Shown: positions 1 to 9,154 of the stretch, one piece after another
How the letters are laid out: every line of letters begins with the position of its first letter
Position numbering within the stretch: position 1 is the first letter of the stretch
Made by a program: the position numbers and the translations under genes
The notes under the pieces: generated by a model
Told to the model about the DNA's origin: nothing
Database searches by the model: none
Seen by the model: the letters and a program-made list of their open reading frames with translations, nothing else
From: JBBTCX01 sp964494205
Lineage (GTDB): Bacteria; Planctomycetota; Phycisphaerae; UBA1845
NCBI GenBank assembly: GCA_964494205.1
Contig: CAZBRD010000014.1
Coordinates: forward strand, 75,408-139,407
Reading direction: 5' to 3'
DNA: 64,000 nucleotides

Positions 1-2280
1 TTTCGTAAAGTCGAAATTCCCATCGGCATCAAGGTATTGCGGCGGAATGCTACCAGCAAACGAACCGGGCATATCTGCGTCAAAAGTTCGTCCGCCAGCG
101 AAATAGTAAAACCCAGTTGTATCGCGGCTGGCTGTTGCGGCAACGCGGGACCACGTAGTAACAAGGACACCGTAGTCCTCACTTGAAACTACGTGTGCCC
201 CATCGACATTCCCGCCAGTCAGCCAGTTGCCGCCGAAGAACGGATCGCCTTTGGATTCTGCAGGAACTTGACTCGCCTGATTCGTTGGCAAATCGGGATA
301 GCACCCGAGTCCTCCTGGCTGGTAAGCGAGGTCCATTTCTGAAACGTTGAGATTGCCGCCGCCAACATTAACTTCCATGGCTATCTTAGAGCTAACGGGA
401 ACATAATCGTCCGCGACATCGCCACCTGACGATGACGTGGCGTTTAGTGTCGTAGCAGCCGTACCAACATCTTGAAACACAAGGTCTGACTGCGAAATGC
501 TGCGAGTTACATCACGGGGCGTTTGATATTCGCGAATGTATTGGAGATCGCGTTCGTGCTTGCTGCCATATCCTGACGTCACATTCGTTCCAGCATCATC
601 AGCACTATTATCGCGATCTTGCGGAGCGCGAATCGGAGCTCCCTCGTCGAAATTCGATGTAGAAACACGCGCACGCGATTGGTCGTAGGGAAGGCTATTA
701 CCATCTTGAGGCGGCGTACCATTCGCCCCGGCTTGCATCGCCTCGACATCCGAAATGGAGCGAATCGTACTCGCCTGATCGCGGGCGGTGACGCTGCTGT
801 ATTGGCCTTTCGGGACCTTAATGTCATAGGTTGCATGATTTGGAAATTCCTCTTCGCCACCTCCTGATCCACCGAAAATTGATTGACCATTTCCGGGCGC
901 GGGCACTTGCTCCACCAAAGCACTTCGTTGCTGTTGGTACAACTCGTTTCGCGTATACCGAAGATCCATATTCGGCTTTGCTTTCAGGCCGATCTGCGGA
1001 GAACTGTCCGCAGCACGCACCCCCCGCCCTAGGGCGTCTTGATCAATCGCGTCATATCCGCCTGAAGTGAATCTCGCCCCTGAAAGCCCACCGCTATCGT
1101 TGATTCCATCCAGCGAATCGACCGCCAGCGCAAAAGCCTCAGGGCTAACCGCTCCGGTATCGCCCGCATCGTGGTTCTTCGTCTCGACCGCGCCATACAC
1201 CAATGGCGACGTCGGCCAATCAGCAGGATATCGCAATTGCTCGTACCAGGGATCAGGTCCATTCGGGTTCCGTGCAGCTAGCGCGTTACGCGTCGGTGCG
1301 GCCATCGCAAAGGCAAATGCATGCGTTGTGCTCGAATCAGATTGGCCATCCGCGTCGGTATCGATTGGCACGGCAGCATCTGCGGCTGAGCCATCGAGAT
1401 CAACGTTCGATACAAGATTAGTTAACTCAATTCCTACTATGTCATGAGCAGTTTGATCAACTACCCGCAGTGGACTCTCAATGACAATCGCATCAGTTTC
1501 TGGTTCATAGACGATGGGTTCGATGGGATCGAAGTCTTCGGTCACAGCTTCGCCGAAGACGAGCGGCGTTCCATTTAGGATCTCGGGCGGACCATCGGCG
1601 TTGGGATCAACTAATACAATTGACACCTGCGCAGAACCATTCCTTATGGCAGTTACCGCATCACCTTGCTTGCTTTGAGGCAAATCGGATAACGCCACCG
1701 TGGGAATTGCAGGACTATCGTCATACCTGTATTGACTCAAGCCGTGGCCGATCTGGTGCAAGTTAATATTACTATTCAGCCTTGCGACCTTTTCGTTTTG
1801 AATTTGCCGCCACGCCACATACGTCACTCCCGACGCCACAGCCACGGACGCGGCCAGCGCGAACGGAATCAATCGAAGAACCCGTCGCCCTTTCAGAGCC
1901 GGGAGCGCGAGCGACCGGTTTGTTTGCGAATCTGTTGTCTGTTCCAACCCCGCGCTTGCGCTTGGGGCTCTGATGGCACGCGACTGGCCGTTGACCGAAT
2001 CCGCTTCGAAGTCACCGACTTCGATGGCTCCACGGTCAATGTGCAATTCGCCATTCGATATTCGACATTCGCCATTCCCCGTCCGTAACTCGTAACCAGT
2101 AACCAGTAACTCCTCCTTCAGCGCCGCACTCAAACGTGCAGACGTCTGCTGGACGGATTCCACCCATCGCCGCGCGTCGGGCGAACGCTTCAATAAGCTC
2201 TCCACCTCCGCCCGCTCGGCCTCATCGACCTCGCCGAGGGCGTAGGCTGTCAGTCGTGGATCATCAACAAAGCTGTTCAT
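1..2280 (-). CDS. Anti-sigma-like membrane protein, partial (C-terminus beyond left edge)
   Basis: The frame is open for 760 codons from the ATG at 2280 to the left edge, so the protein is incomplete at its C-terminus. The N-terminus (DDPRLTAYALGEVDEAE, residues 6-22) is the helical opening seen in planctomycete anti-sigma-like and YfbK-type von Willebrand proteins. One membrane segment lies at about residues 135-156 (LRLIPFALAASVAVASGV). The rest is a long Ser/Thr/Asp/Gly-rich extracytoplasmic part with no domain I can name. No MIDAS motif is visible, but a VWA domain could lie beyond the edge. It follows the ECF sigma gene at 2522-3169 on the same strand, which supports a sigma/anti-sigma pair. 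Residues about 61-83 are encoded by short-word DNA repeats. The reading frame is certain; the function is inference. Confidence 0.75.
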   Translation of the reverse strand, partial: MNSFVDDPRLTAYALGEVDEAERAEVESLLKRSPDARRWVESVQQTSARLSAALKEELLVTGYELRTGNGECRISNGELHIDRGAIEVGDFEADSVNGQSRAIRAPSASAGLEQTTDSQTNRSLALPALKGRRVLRLIPFALAASVAVASGVTYVAWRQIQNEKVARLNSNINLHQIGHGLSQYRYDDSPAIPTVALSDLPQSKQGDAVTAIRNGSAQVSIVLVDPNADGPPEILNGTPLVFGEAVTEDFDPIEPIVYEPETDAIVIESPLRVVDQTAHDIVGIELTNLVSNVDLDGSAADAAVPIDTDADGQSDSSTTHAFAFAMAAPTRNALAARNPNGPDPWYEQLRYPADWPTSPLVYGAVETKNHDAGDTGAVSPEAFALAVDSLDGINDSGGLSGARFTSGGYDAIDQDALGRGVRAADSSPQIGLKAKPNMDLRYTRNELYQQQRSALVEQVPAPGNGQSIFGGSGGGEEEFPNHATYDIKVPKGQYSSVTARDQASTIRSISDVEAMQAGANGTPPQDGNSLPYDQSRARVSTSNFDEGAPIRAPQDRDNSADDAGTNVTSGYGSKHERDLQYIREYQTPRDVTRSISQSDLVFQDVGTAATTLNATSSSGGDVADDYVPVSSKIAMEVNVGGGNLNVSEMDLAYQPGGLGCYPDLPTNQASQVPAESKGDPFFGGNWLTGGNVDGAHVVSSEDYGVLVTTWSRVAATASRDTTGFYYFAGGRTFDADMPGSFAGSIPPQYLDADGNFDFTK
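2030..2113. repeat. Short-word DNA repeats inside a coding region
   Basis: Read on the minus strand, near-identical 7-10 base words follow each other: two GTTACTG units and GTTACGAGTTACG, then GAATGGC, GAATGTC, GAATATC, GAATGGC. They sit in frame in the linker between the N-terminal helices and the membrane segment of the gene at 1-2280 and encode about 23 residues. Similar words recur in the intergenic stretch just upstream (2330-2520). Confidence 0.6.
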
Positions 2281-2329
2281 CGCTCTCACCATCTCGTCGT
2301 CGACTCGCTCGCGAGTCGCACATACACCA

Positions 2330-2520
2330 AGAATTACGAATACGAATCAAAAAACCCAAAACCAAAAGCCCAAAACCTAAATTTCTGAAGAAGGAAACAT
2401 CGACGACCCTATTATGCGTTTCGGCCTTAGGTATTGAGTCTTAAGCATTAGGTTTTCCCTCAATCGACAATCGACAATCAACGTTTCCGTTTTAGGCGTT
2501 TAGGTTTTAGGTTTTCACCG
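2330..2520. repeat. Intergenic short-word repeats
   Basis: The 241-base gap between the sigma factor and the downstream anti-sigma-like gene is mostly short tandem-like words: TACGAATACGAAT, CCCAAAACCAAAAGCCCAAAACC, AATCGACAATCGACAATC and, near 2490-2515, TTTAGG repeated with TTTTAGG. It is much richer in A+T than the flanking genes. No promoter or terminator could be assigned within it. Confidence 0.55.
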
Positions 2521-2521
2521 T

Positions 2522-3169
2522 TCACGCCCCCATCCCCTCCCTCAGCGCCCTCATGGCTGTATGAATCAGGAATCCGACATTGCCCACACTGAGTCCGGTG
2601 ACAGCCGCGATTTCCTTGTAACTGAGGTCGTGTTGAAACCGCAGGCGTACGACTTCGCGTTGGTTCACCGGCAGCGTGTCCACCAGTTCACTCGCCCGAT
2701 TAGCACCTTCGCGGCGTTCGATAGCGTCACTCGGATCGACTCCGCGAGCGTCCGCCAGAACCATCGCAGGCGGCTGATCCGCCATCCCTGTTCGTCCCGT
2801 CATATCGCTCAGCGTTTGCATGCGTCCGTTCTTTCTACAAACGTCCAGTGCCAAATTGCGGCACACTGTGTATAGCCACTGTCGCAGGTGACCGTTGCGA
2901 CTTGCGACGTCCTCGCGACAGAGTCGCAGGAACGTCTCCTGCACCACGTCGCGGGCGGAGTCGACATCGCCGACGATCCGCGCGGCGTAGGCCATTAGCG
3001 GGCGCTCGAATTGGTCGAGCAGAAGGCGCATGCGCGGGATTGATTCTGGGGAAGGCCCAGATGGGTTGTCGGCAACGGCGGTTTCAGGCGTTGCACGCGC
3101 GGTCGTTTTCTGATCAGGCACGGCGTCCCCAATAAAGGCTCGTTGATCCGCTTGTTCGGCCCGTTTCAT
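2522..3169 (-). CDS. ECF-type RNA polymerase sigma factor
   Basis: A 215-residue sigma-70 family protein of the extracytoplasmic-function type. Region 2 is at about residues 50-115 (LMAYAARIVGDVDSARDVVQETFLRL, then LRQWLYTVCRNLALD), and region 4 at about 160-212 (LPVNQREVVRLRFQHDLSY then IAAVTGLSVGNVGFLIHTAMRALR). About 45 N-terminal residues are extra and low in complexity, so the true start may be internal. The next gene downstream (1-2280) has an anti-sigma-like N-terminus and one membrane helix, so the pair probably acts as a signal-responsive regulator. The regulon cannot be told from sequence. Confidence 0.9.
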   Translation of the reverse strand: MKRAEQADQRAFIGDAVPDQKTTARATPETAVADNPSGPSPESIPRMRLLLDQFERPLMAYAARIVGDVDSARDVVQETFLRLCREDVASRNGHLRQWLYTVCRNLALDVCRKNGRMQTLSDMTGRTGMADQPPAMVLADARGVDPSDAIERREGANRASELVDTLPVNQREVVRLRFQHDLSYKEIAAVTGLSVGNVGFLIHTAMRALREGMGA

Positions 3170-3292
3170 GGATCACGCGACAGTTTTTGGAATCTTGAAT
3201 CAACCCCGATGCCGTCCGCTTGGGCACCCGGACATCTGATACAACGTGCTGGCGTGCCGTTTCTTAGAACGTAAAGGGCATTCAAGATGCAA

Positions 3293-3463
3293 TTAATTGA
3301 ACGGAGTTCCACATTCCGGGCAGCGCTTTTCCGGCAGGCCATGTAAGTTGTACCCGCACTGTCGACAAATCGCGGGTTTATTGGCAGTGGACGACGGTCC
3401 TTTTTTCGGCCAGAAGAAAAAGAACAGCGGAAAACCTGCGATGATCATGCCCGAACCGAGCAT
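3293..3463 (-). CDS. Short zinc-ribbon membrane protein (56 aa)
   Basis: ATG at 3463 is preceded by GAGGTG about 11 bases upstream. The 56-residue product has one hydrophobic N-terminal segment (residues 5-18, MIIAGFPLFFFFWP) and a C-terminal ribbon CRQCGYNL-x6-CPECGTPF ending at the stop codon. The two CxxC pairs are a classic zinc-binding knuckle. Very similar CxxCGYxL...CPECGxxF tails occur on many planctomycete membrane proteins. It lies 15 bases downstream of the micro-ORF at 3479-3562. Function is unknown. Confidence 0.7.
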   Translation of the reverse strand: MLGSGMIIAGFPLFFFFWPKKGPSSTANKPAICRQCGYNLHGLPEKRCPECGTPFN

Positions 3464-3478
3464 GCGTCGTGGCCCACC

Positions 3479-3562
3479 TCAGCAACCCGTTGCGAAAAGG
3501 TAGACCCCAGCGACGGGAATCGATGCGAGGGCGACCATTTGCAGAATCTTCCAAATATTCAT
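3479..3562 (-). CDS. Candidate 27-residue hydrophobic peptide
   Basis: ATG at 3562 has a good ribosome-binding site (AAAGGAAAG, about 4 bases upstream). The peptide is one membrane segment (MNIWKILQMVALASIPVAGV, then YLFATGC) ending in Cys and a TGA. The TGA sits directly before the GAGGTG used by the next gene (3293-3463), so the two may be translated together. Expression is not proven; the ribosome site is the main support. Confidence 0.4.
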   Translation of the reverse strand: MNIWKILQMVALASIPVAGVYLFATGC

Positions 3563-3980
3563 TTTCTTTCCTTTCGGGCCACAGGTAATCGCCCACTCAA
3601 GCTCAACCGAAAAAAGCGAAACCTTGCTCACTGAAACGGCGCAGCCTGACATCGACGCCGACATTTATGTTTCGCTTGATTGTATCCTCGCCCGCGATCA
3701 CCAACCAAGCAAAGTTCACAACAACGCTGTCGACCTCCAAGAGGGAACCAGATCGCAGATTCGGTTATGAAAGCCCGCTTTCAGCTACCGCGTAGGCCGT
3801 TTCCTTGGTATCATGCCTTGGTCATCATTCATCCGCGCGAAGTGTCCGGGCGAGGCGGCTAGGGATGGCGTCGGTCTAATTCACTTAGTCGTCGGGGAGG
3901 GTCGCCCCGCGGCGTCGAACGGGTTTCAGGGGCAAAGTGGGTGTGCCGAACTTCGGCGCACTCTCAAGGGGGTTTTCAGG
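3563..3980. other. Intergenic region, promoter side of two divergent genes
   Basis: 418 bases between the divergent micro-gene pair (minus) and the dockerin-protein gene (plus). No convincing ORF. A small palindrome (GTGCCGAAC / TTCGGCGCAC, about 3940-3960) lies shortly before the plus-strand start. No riboswitch fold or clear sigma-70 promoter was recognised. Confidence 0.4.
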
Positions 3981-5726
3981 ATGAAAAACGCTTGGGTAAG
4001 TCGAAAAAGCGGTCATTGTTCACATTGCTTGGTTATCTTCGCGGTTGCGATTGTCAGCTCGCTTGCGGTTTCAAACTCAGCCGTCGCGCAATGCTCCACC
4101 AATTTGCAATGCCACAACGACAACAATGTTTGCACCTGCGATCGCTGCGTGTCCACTGTTTGCCAGCACAACTTCACCATTTACGGCAACACGAACTGCG
4201 ACACGGCTTCGCTTCCCAACGTGGACGACATTCTCTGCACGCTCAGCGGATTTTCCAATTTTGCGAATTGCCCCAACGCCGACTTAAAACCGAATTGCAC
4301 GGGCAACAACATTATCAACATCGATGACATTCTCGCGGTGCTGAACGCGTTTTCCGGGCAAGATCCCTGTGCTTGCGCTACCGGGATTCCGTGCGGCATC
4401 GCCGCCGATTGCGATGACGGCGTGTTCTGCAATGGAGCGGAAGTTTGCACGGGTGGCTTCTGCCAACCCGGCGCCAACCCCTGCCCGGGCCAGGGTTGCA
4501 GCGAGGCCGGCGATGTTTGCACGGGCGTCGGGAACGCCGTCATATCCTGTCAATTGGAATCAACCACGGCTGCGCGGGGCAGCGTTGTGCGGCTAGACGC
4601 GTTTGTTGAATCCGTCACTAGCCTGGCCGCCTACGAGGTGGCGATCGTGATTACGAAACTCTCAGGACCGGGTACGCTCGAGGCTGAGTGTTCCGACGGG
4701 GTGGTGATCGATTCGGATCGTCCTAATTTTATCTTCGCGGGACAGTCGCCGGTGTTCATTGCCTTGGATTGCAACAACGATCGCGCCGCTGCTGCCCTTT
4801 TGAACGGCAGTGCTTCAACCACACCGGCGAAGTACCTCGCCGAGTTTCAGCTCTCCGTCTCGTTGACGTCGAGTTCATGCACGACCTATCAGATCGCCAT
4901 CGAGCCGTCGCCGGGTTCGCAATTGCGCGGACCTGGCGGGTCCACGATTGGATTCATTCCGGGTTCAGCATGCACGCTTCAAATTACCGGCAACAGCGGC
5001 ATCGATTGCAACAACAACGGAACGCCGGATGAATGCGAGACGGATTGTCAGCCGAACGGTGTGGCTGACGAGTGTGATCTGACGCTTGGCACCAGTGACG
5101 ATTGCAACAACAACGACATTCCGGACGAATGCGAAGTTGATTGTCAAAACAACGGCATTCCCGATGAGTGCGACATCACGAGCATGACCAGCGACGACTG
5201 CAACAACAACGATATTCCGGACGAATGCGAGTCTCCGGATTGCCAGCAGAATGATATCCCCGATGATTGCGACATCGCCGGCCCCAGCACCGATTGCAAC
5301 AACAACCTGATCCCCGATGAATGCGACTTAGCCAACGGCATCGGCTCGGACTGTCAGCCCAATGGCGTGTTCGATCTCTGCGACATTCAAAACGCCACGT
5401 CACAGGACTTTAACAGCAACGGTATTCCCGATGAGTGCGATGCGTTCTGTGCGGCTGGTTGCAACGATAACAACGTTTGCACGTGCGACCGCTGCCTGAA
5501 CGGTCTCTGCTCCCACACCAACCGTAAATACGGCGACGCCAATTGCAGCGGCGGCATCGTCAATATCGACGACATCCTTTGCACGCTGGCAGGTTTCGCG
5601 AACCTCAACGACTGCCGCAACGCCGATGTCGCTCCACCGTGCATGGGGAACGGAGTCATCAACCTCGACGATATCTTGCGGGTGCTGGGAGCATTCGGTG
5701 GGGAAAACCTCTGCGGGTGTAATTGA
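3981..5726 (+). CDS. Secreted protein with two dockerin-like domains, a cohesin-like domain and DCNNN-IPDEC repeats
   Basis: The start is placed at the ATG at 3981, which opens a signal peptide (MKNAWVSRKSG then a hydrophobic stretch ending AVAQC); the frame stays open further upstream without a signal. The mature protein (~550 aa) has: a Cys-rich CTCDRC module with an EF-hand/dockerin-like pair (NVDDILCTLSGF and NIDDILAVLNAFSG); a CDDGVFCNG-type Cys repeat; a beta-rich stretch at about residues 185-330 resembling a cohesin fold; about six DCNNN-x-IPDECE repeats; and a C-terminal second copy of the dockerin-like module (NIDDILCTLAGF, NLDDILRVLGAFGG). The Asp/Asn pattern implies calcium binding and an extracellular location. 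The ligand is unknown. Confidence 0.85.
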   Translation: MKNAWVSRKSGHCSHCLVIFAVAIVSSLAVSNSAVAQCSTNLQCHNDNNVCTCDRCVSTVCQHNFTIYGNTNCDTASLPNVDDILCTLSGFSNFANCPNADLKPNCTGNNIINIDDILAVLNAFSGQDPCACATGIPCGIAADCDDGVFCNGAEVCTGGFCQPGANPCPGQGCSEAGDVCTGVGNAVISCQLESTTAARGSVVRLDAFVESVTSLAAYEVAIVITKLSGPGTLEAECSDGVVIDSDRPNFIFAGQSPVFIALDCNNDRAAAALLNGSASTTPAKYLAEFQLSVSLTSSSCTTYQIAIEPSPGSQLRGPGGSTIGFIPGSACTLQITGNSGIDCNNNGTPDECETDCQPNGVADECDLTLGTSDDCNNNDIPDECEVDCQNNGIPDECDITSMTSDDCNNNDIPDECESPDCQQNDIPDDCDIAGPSTDCNNNLIPDECDLANGIGSDCQPNGVFDLCDIQNATSQDFNSNGIPDECDAFCAAGCNDNNVCTCDRCLNGLCSHTNRKYGDANCSGGIVNIDDILCTLAGFANLNDCRNADVAPPCMGNGVINLDDILRVLGAFGGENLCGCN

Positions 5727-6303
5727 CGAGGCGCTATACGCTCGATGGTGTGCACGACAGGACTTCGCCACCGCCGAGTTGCGGCTTGACCGTGCCACCC
5801 GAATTGCGGAACCAGAATTATCTTCGACGAACAGGAACCGCGTCGCCTTTCAAGATTCGTGTGCACTTTCGCGGATTTCAGTGCTGCGCGTGCGAATATC
5901 CGCAATTTCATCATGTTGTGGTGCTCGTCACAGCACTGTTGATGCCGTTGGATGACCTAACGGCTTCCTCCTTTGAGGCGAAGTGGAAGCTGAATCACAC
6001 CAGGCCAACCAGTCGCCGACCTTGCTGACAACACTGTTACGCATGGTTACAAAAACACCCATCGCGAACCGTCCGCCTGCGTAAGAAATTGTGTCACTGC
6101 TGCATCGCTTCTCGCAGTCAACTGGTATCCCGATACATCTGTCGTTACTATCAGGTTCCAGCCGAAAAACCATATGCGCGACGGATCGCAGACTAGGCAC
6201 GGACGCTTAGTTGGAGAGGGGATACAAACGAGTTCGGCACTCCCGATCTCGATCGAAAGAATTTCACACCGAGAGGATCAACAACGTAATGAGGAGCCAT
6301 TCC
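5727..6303. other. Intergenic region with an interspersed repeat copy
   Basis: 577 bases without a convincing gene. At about 5780-5810 lies a copy of a sequence found again at about 13870-13900 and, degraded, at 24424-24485 (core CTTGACCGTGCCACCCG). No clear terminator follows the gene ending at 5726. Confidence 0.4.
5782..5809. repeat. Interspersed repeat, copy 1 (core CTTGACCGTGCCACCCG)
   Basis: Core shared exactly with 13875-13892 and partly with 24470-24485. On the other strand it reads GGGTGGCACGGTCAAG and encodes a GWHGQA-like phrase in spurious frames. Confidence 0.55.
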
Positions 6304-9126
6304 ATGACCCGACGACACTCGACGAAAATCGAAACGTTCATGGCCATGTGCATCGCTGCACTGGTCATGGTCGCGCTGACTGCAAGAGTCCGCGCGGAAC
6401 AGACGCCGACGGCGCCCGCACCTGAAGGTGCTCCACAAGTCAAAGCCGAGGGCGACGGCGGCAAGAAGGACGAAGCCAAGAAAGACGACGCTAAGGACGG
6501 AAAGAAAGACAAGGACAAAGAAGATGACTTCCCCAAGTTCGAGGAAGTCACCAAGGATCACAAAGAAGTCGTCGGTCCTATGGGCGAAACTGGTTTCTTC
6601 CCGCTCTATTACAACAAGAAGACTGATCAGCTTCTCGCCGTCATTCCAAAAAGCATGCTCGAGAAGAACTTCCTGATGGCCAGCAGCATCGCAGGCGGTC
6701 CGACGTTTGCCGGTTGGATGTGGGGTGACCACGTCGTGCAGTGGCACGAGATGGACAAGAAACTTGTTCTCATCGAACCAGACCTTCGCTACAAGGACGG
6801 CGGGGACAATCCTGTGTCCGATGCGATCAAGCGGACGTATACCGATCGAATTCTCACATCGACTGCTATCGTCACGAAGAAGGGCCAGGACCCGGTCATT
6901 GACCTCGGCGATATTTTCAAGAAAGACTTCGCCGATATCGGCGGCATCTTCGGCGGCAACATGGACTCATCCCTCAGTCGCTGGGCCAAGTACAAGGCGT
7001 TTCCAAAGAATGTGGAAATCGCGGTTGATGCAGCCGTCATGAAAGGTCCGGGTGGAAACGAAGGCGGCACGCGGGCGCAAGTTCACTACAGCATCGTTGA
7101 ACTTCCAAAGAACGATTACAAACCGCGTGAAGCCGATCCTCGTATTGGATATTTCCTTACCGCGGTCAAGGATTGGACCACCGACCACAACGCGGACACG
7201 ATCTTCAAGCGCTACGTCCATCGCTGGGACGTTCGTAAGGCCGAACCGGACAAGGCCGTCTCCGACGTTGATCCCGAACATCAAATCGTTTTCTACATCG
7301 AAAAGACCGTGCCTGTGAAGTATCGCCGCTATGTGCGCGAGGGCATCCTGATGTGGAACACTGCGTTTGAGAAAGCTGGTTTCCGAAACGCCGTTCGCGT
7401 CGAGCAGCAAACCGACACCGTCCACGCCGAGAAGGACCCCGAAGACGTGCGTTACGCGTTCTATCGCTGGATTGTCAGCGGCCGTGCGTTCGCCATGGGC
7501 CCGTCGCTCGCGAATCCTCTCACCGGACAAATCCTCGATGCAGATATCATCATGGACGACGCGATGGCCCGTTCATGGGAGCTGCAATATGCACGATACA
7601 GCGGCGTCGGTCTGGCAGCCATGGACGATCCGCAACTCCGCGAGTTTCTCGATAAGCACCCCGAATGGGATTACAAGCCGATGATCGAGAAACTCCTGCC
7701 GGAGAACGCACGCTTCAGCGGCATCGACATCGAAATGTCACCGGAAGTGGCCAAGCGCATGGCCCATAAGCATGGGTACTGCACTTACGCGACCGGTCTC
7801 GCACACGAGATGGCGTTCAATATGGCGTGGCTCAATGCGGAAGGCCTCACAAATCGCAGTGACGAGTACGTCGGGCAATTGATCAAGGAAGTGGCTGCGC
7901 ACGAAGTGGGCCACACACTTGGTCTGCGACACAACTTCAAGGCAAGCTCCTGGAAATCAGTCGATGAAATGATCGCCACCAAGGATCACAACACGCCCAA
8001 CTGCGGCTCGGTCATGGACTACAGCCCGGGCATGTTCCATCCGGAAAAAGAAAAACAAGGCATCTTCGTCATGCAGGCCGTTGGCCCTTACGACGATTGG
8101 GCGATCGCTTACGGTTATCAGCAACATCAGGGAACCGAGCACAAGGACGAAGCTTCGCTGTTGAAGGCGATCACCTCGCGCGTGGCAGAGCCCGGTCTTG
8201 CATACGGCACTGATGAAGACACATCGATGCTCGCCCCCGATCCGTTGATCAATCGTTACGACAACAGCAGTGACAACATTCAATTTGCGAAACATCGCAT
8301 GGAAATGGTTCGCAAGCTGCAAAAGGATATCTCCAACTGGGCCGTGAAAGATGGCGAGAGCTACGTCGCACTCCGCAAGTCGTTCGACATGCTCTTGTTT
8401 GAATACGCCCGCGCCGCGGGTTTCGCTGCCCGTTATGTCGGCGGTCAGTACATGAACCGCGATCACAAGGGTGACCCCAACGCGCGTCCTCCGCTGGAAA
8501 TCGTTCCAGCCGCCAAGCAGCGCGAAGCGCTCGATTTCCTCGTCGAGACCGTGTTCAGTGACAAGGACTTCAAGTTCGATCCCGAATTGATCAACAAGCT
8601 GGCAGCCGGTCGCTGGTCGCACTGGGAAAGCGACGCCATGGACACGCAGCTTGATTACCCGATCCACGACCGCATCGCCGCCACGCAGTGGACGGCATTG
8701 TTTGCCGTGTTCAATCCGTTCAATCTTGATCGTATCTACGATGCCGAACTGAAAGTCGCCGCCGATCAGGACACGGTCACGGTGCCCGAAGTCGTCGGCA
8801 AAGTGACGAGCGCGATCTGGTCGGAAGTGGATCAGGGTCCGGGTGGGAAGAGCTACAGCGACAAGCAGCCATATATCTCCAGCGTCCGCCGGAGTCTGCA
8901 AAGGCAGCACCTGAACACCCTGACCAACATCGCGCTTTCGCAACCGGGCAGCATGATGGCGGCTGACATCAACGCTGTAGTCACCATGAAGATGTCCAAG
9001 CTTTCGGAATCGATCGGCAAGATTCTTGCCTCCGACGGAAGCAAGCTTGATGAGTTCACCCGGGCCCACCTCGATGAGTGCAAGTCACGCATCGATCGCG
9101 TGCTCACGGCGAAGTATGAACTGTAA
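6304..9126 (+). CDS. Secreted zinc-dependent metalloprotease, DUF5117/DUF4953 type (paralog 1)
   Basis: 940 residues from the ATG at 6304, which has GAGGAG about 8 bases upstream and opens a signal peptide (hydrophobic MAMCIAALVMVALTARVRA). An upstream ATG at 6289 is possible. After a Lys/Asp-rich linker, the FPKFEEVTKD region begins the conserved part. The catalytic motif HEVGHTLGLRHNF begins at residue 533: two His and the Glu of HExxH plus a third downstream His, a metzincin-like zinc site. The following SVMDYSPG supplies the Met-turn. Length and motif order match the large zinc-dependent metalloproteases of Planctomycetes and Bacteroidetes. The substrate is unknown. A closely related paralog follows 28 bases downstream, so they are probably co-transcribed. 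Confidence 0.9.
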   Translation: MTRRHSTKIETFMAMCIAALVMVALTARVRAEQTPTAPAPEGAPQVKAEGDGGKKDEAKKDDAKDGKKDKDKEDDFPKFEEVTKDHKEVVGPMGETGFFPLYYNKKTDQLLAVIPKSMLEKNFLMASSIAGGPTFAGWMWGDHVVQWHEMDKKLVLIEPDLRYKDGGDNPVSDAIKRTYTDRILTSTAIVTKKGQDPVIDLGDIFKKDFADIGGIFGGNMDSSLSRWAKYKAFPKNVEIAVDAAVMKGPGGNEGGTRAQVHYSIVELPKNDYKPREADPRIGYFLTAVKDWTTDHNADTIFKRYVHRWDVRKAEPDKAVSDVDPEHQIVFYIEKTVPVKYRRYVREGILMWNTAFEKAGFRNAVRVEQQTDTVHAEKDPEDVRYAFYRWIVSGRAFAMGPSLANPLTGQILDADIIMDDAMARSWELQYARYSGVGLAAMDDPQLREFLDKHPEWDYKPMIEKLLPENARFSGIDIEMSPEVAKRMAHKHGYCTYATGLAHEMAFNMAWLNAEGLTNRSDEYVGQLIKEVAAHEVGHTLGLRHNFKASSWKSVDEMIATKDHNTPNCGSVMDYSPGMFHPEKEKQGIFVMQAVGPYDDWAIAYGYQQHQGTEHKDEASLLKAITSRVAEPGLAYGTDEDTSMLAPDPLINRYDNSSDNIQFAKHRMEMVRKLQKDISNWAVKDGESYVALRKSFDMLLFEYARAAGFAARYVGGQYMNRDHKGDPNARPPLEIVPAAKQREALDFLVETVFSDKDFKFDPELINKLAAGRWSHWESDAMDTQLDYPIHDRIAATQWTALFAVFNPFNLDRIYDAELKVAADQDTVTVPEVVGKVTSAIWSEVDQGPGGKSYSDKQPYISSVRRSLQRQHLNTLTNIALSQPGSMMAADINAVVTMKMSKLSESIGKILASDGSKLDEFTRAHLDECKSRIDRVLTAKYEL

Positions 9127-9154
9127 TTCGGATGACAAGAAAGGAGATATGTCC

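Noticed and set aside
3880..3980. Possible cyclic-di-GMP or other riboswitch before the dockerin protein
   Set aside because: There is some GGGCAAA-like text and a hairpin, but the conserved core and paired helices of known classes could not be laid out.
7957..9069. A 370-codon open frame opposite the first zinc protease
   Set aside because: It is a shadow of the real gene, with no ribosome site or recognisable sequence.
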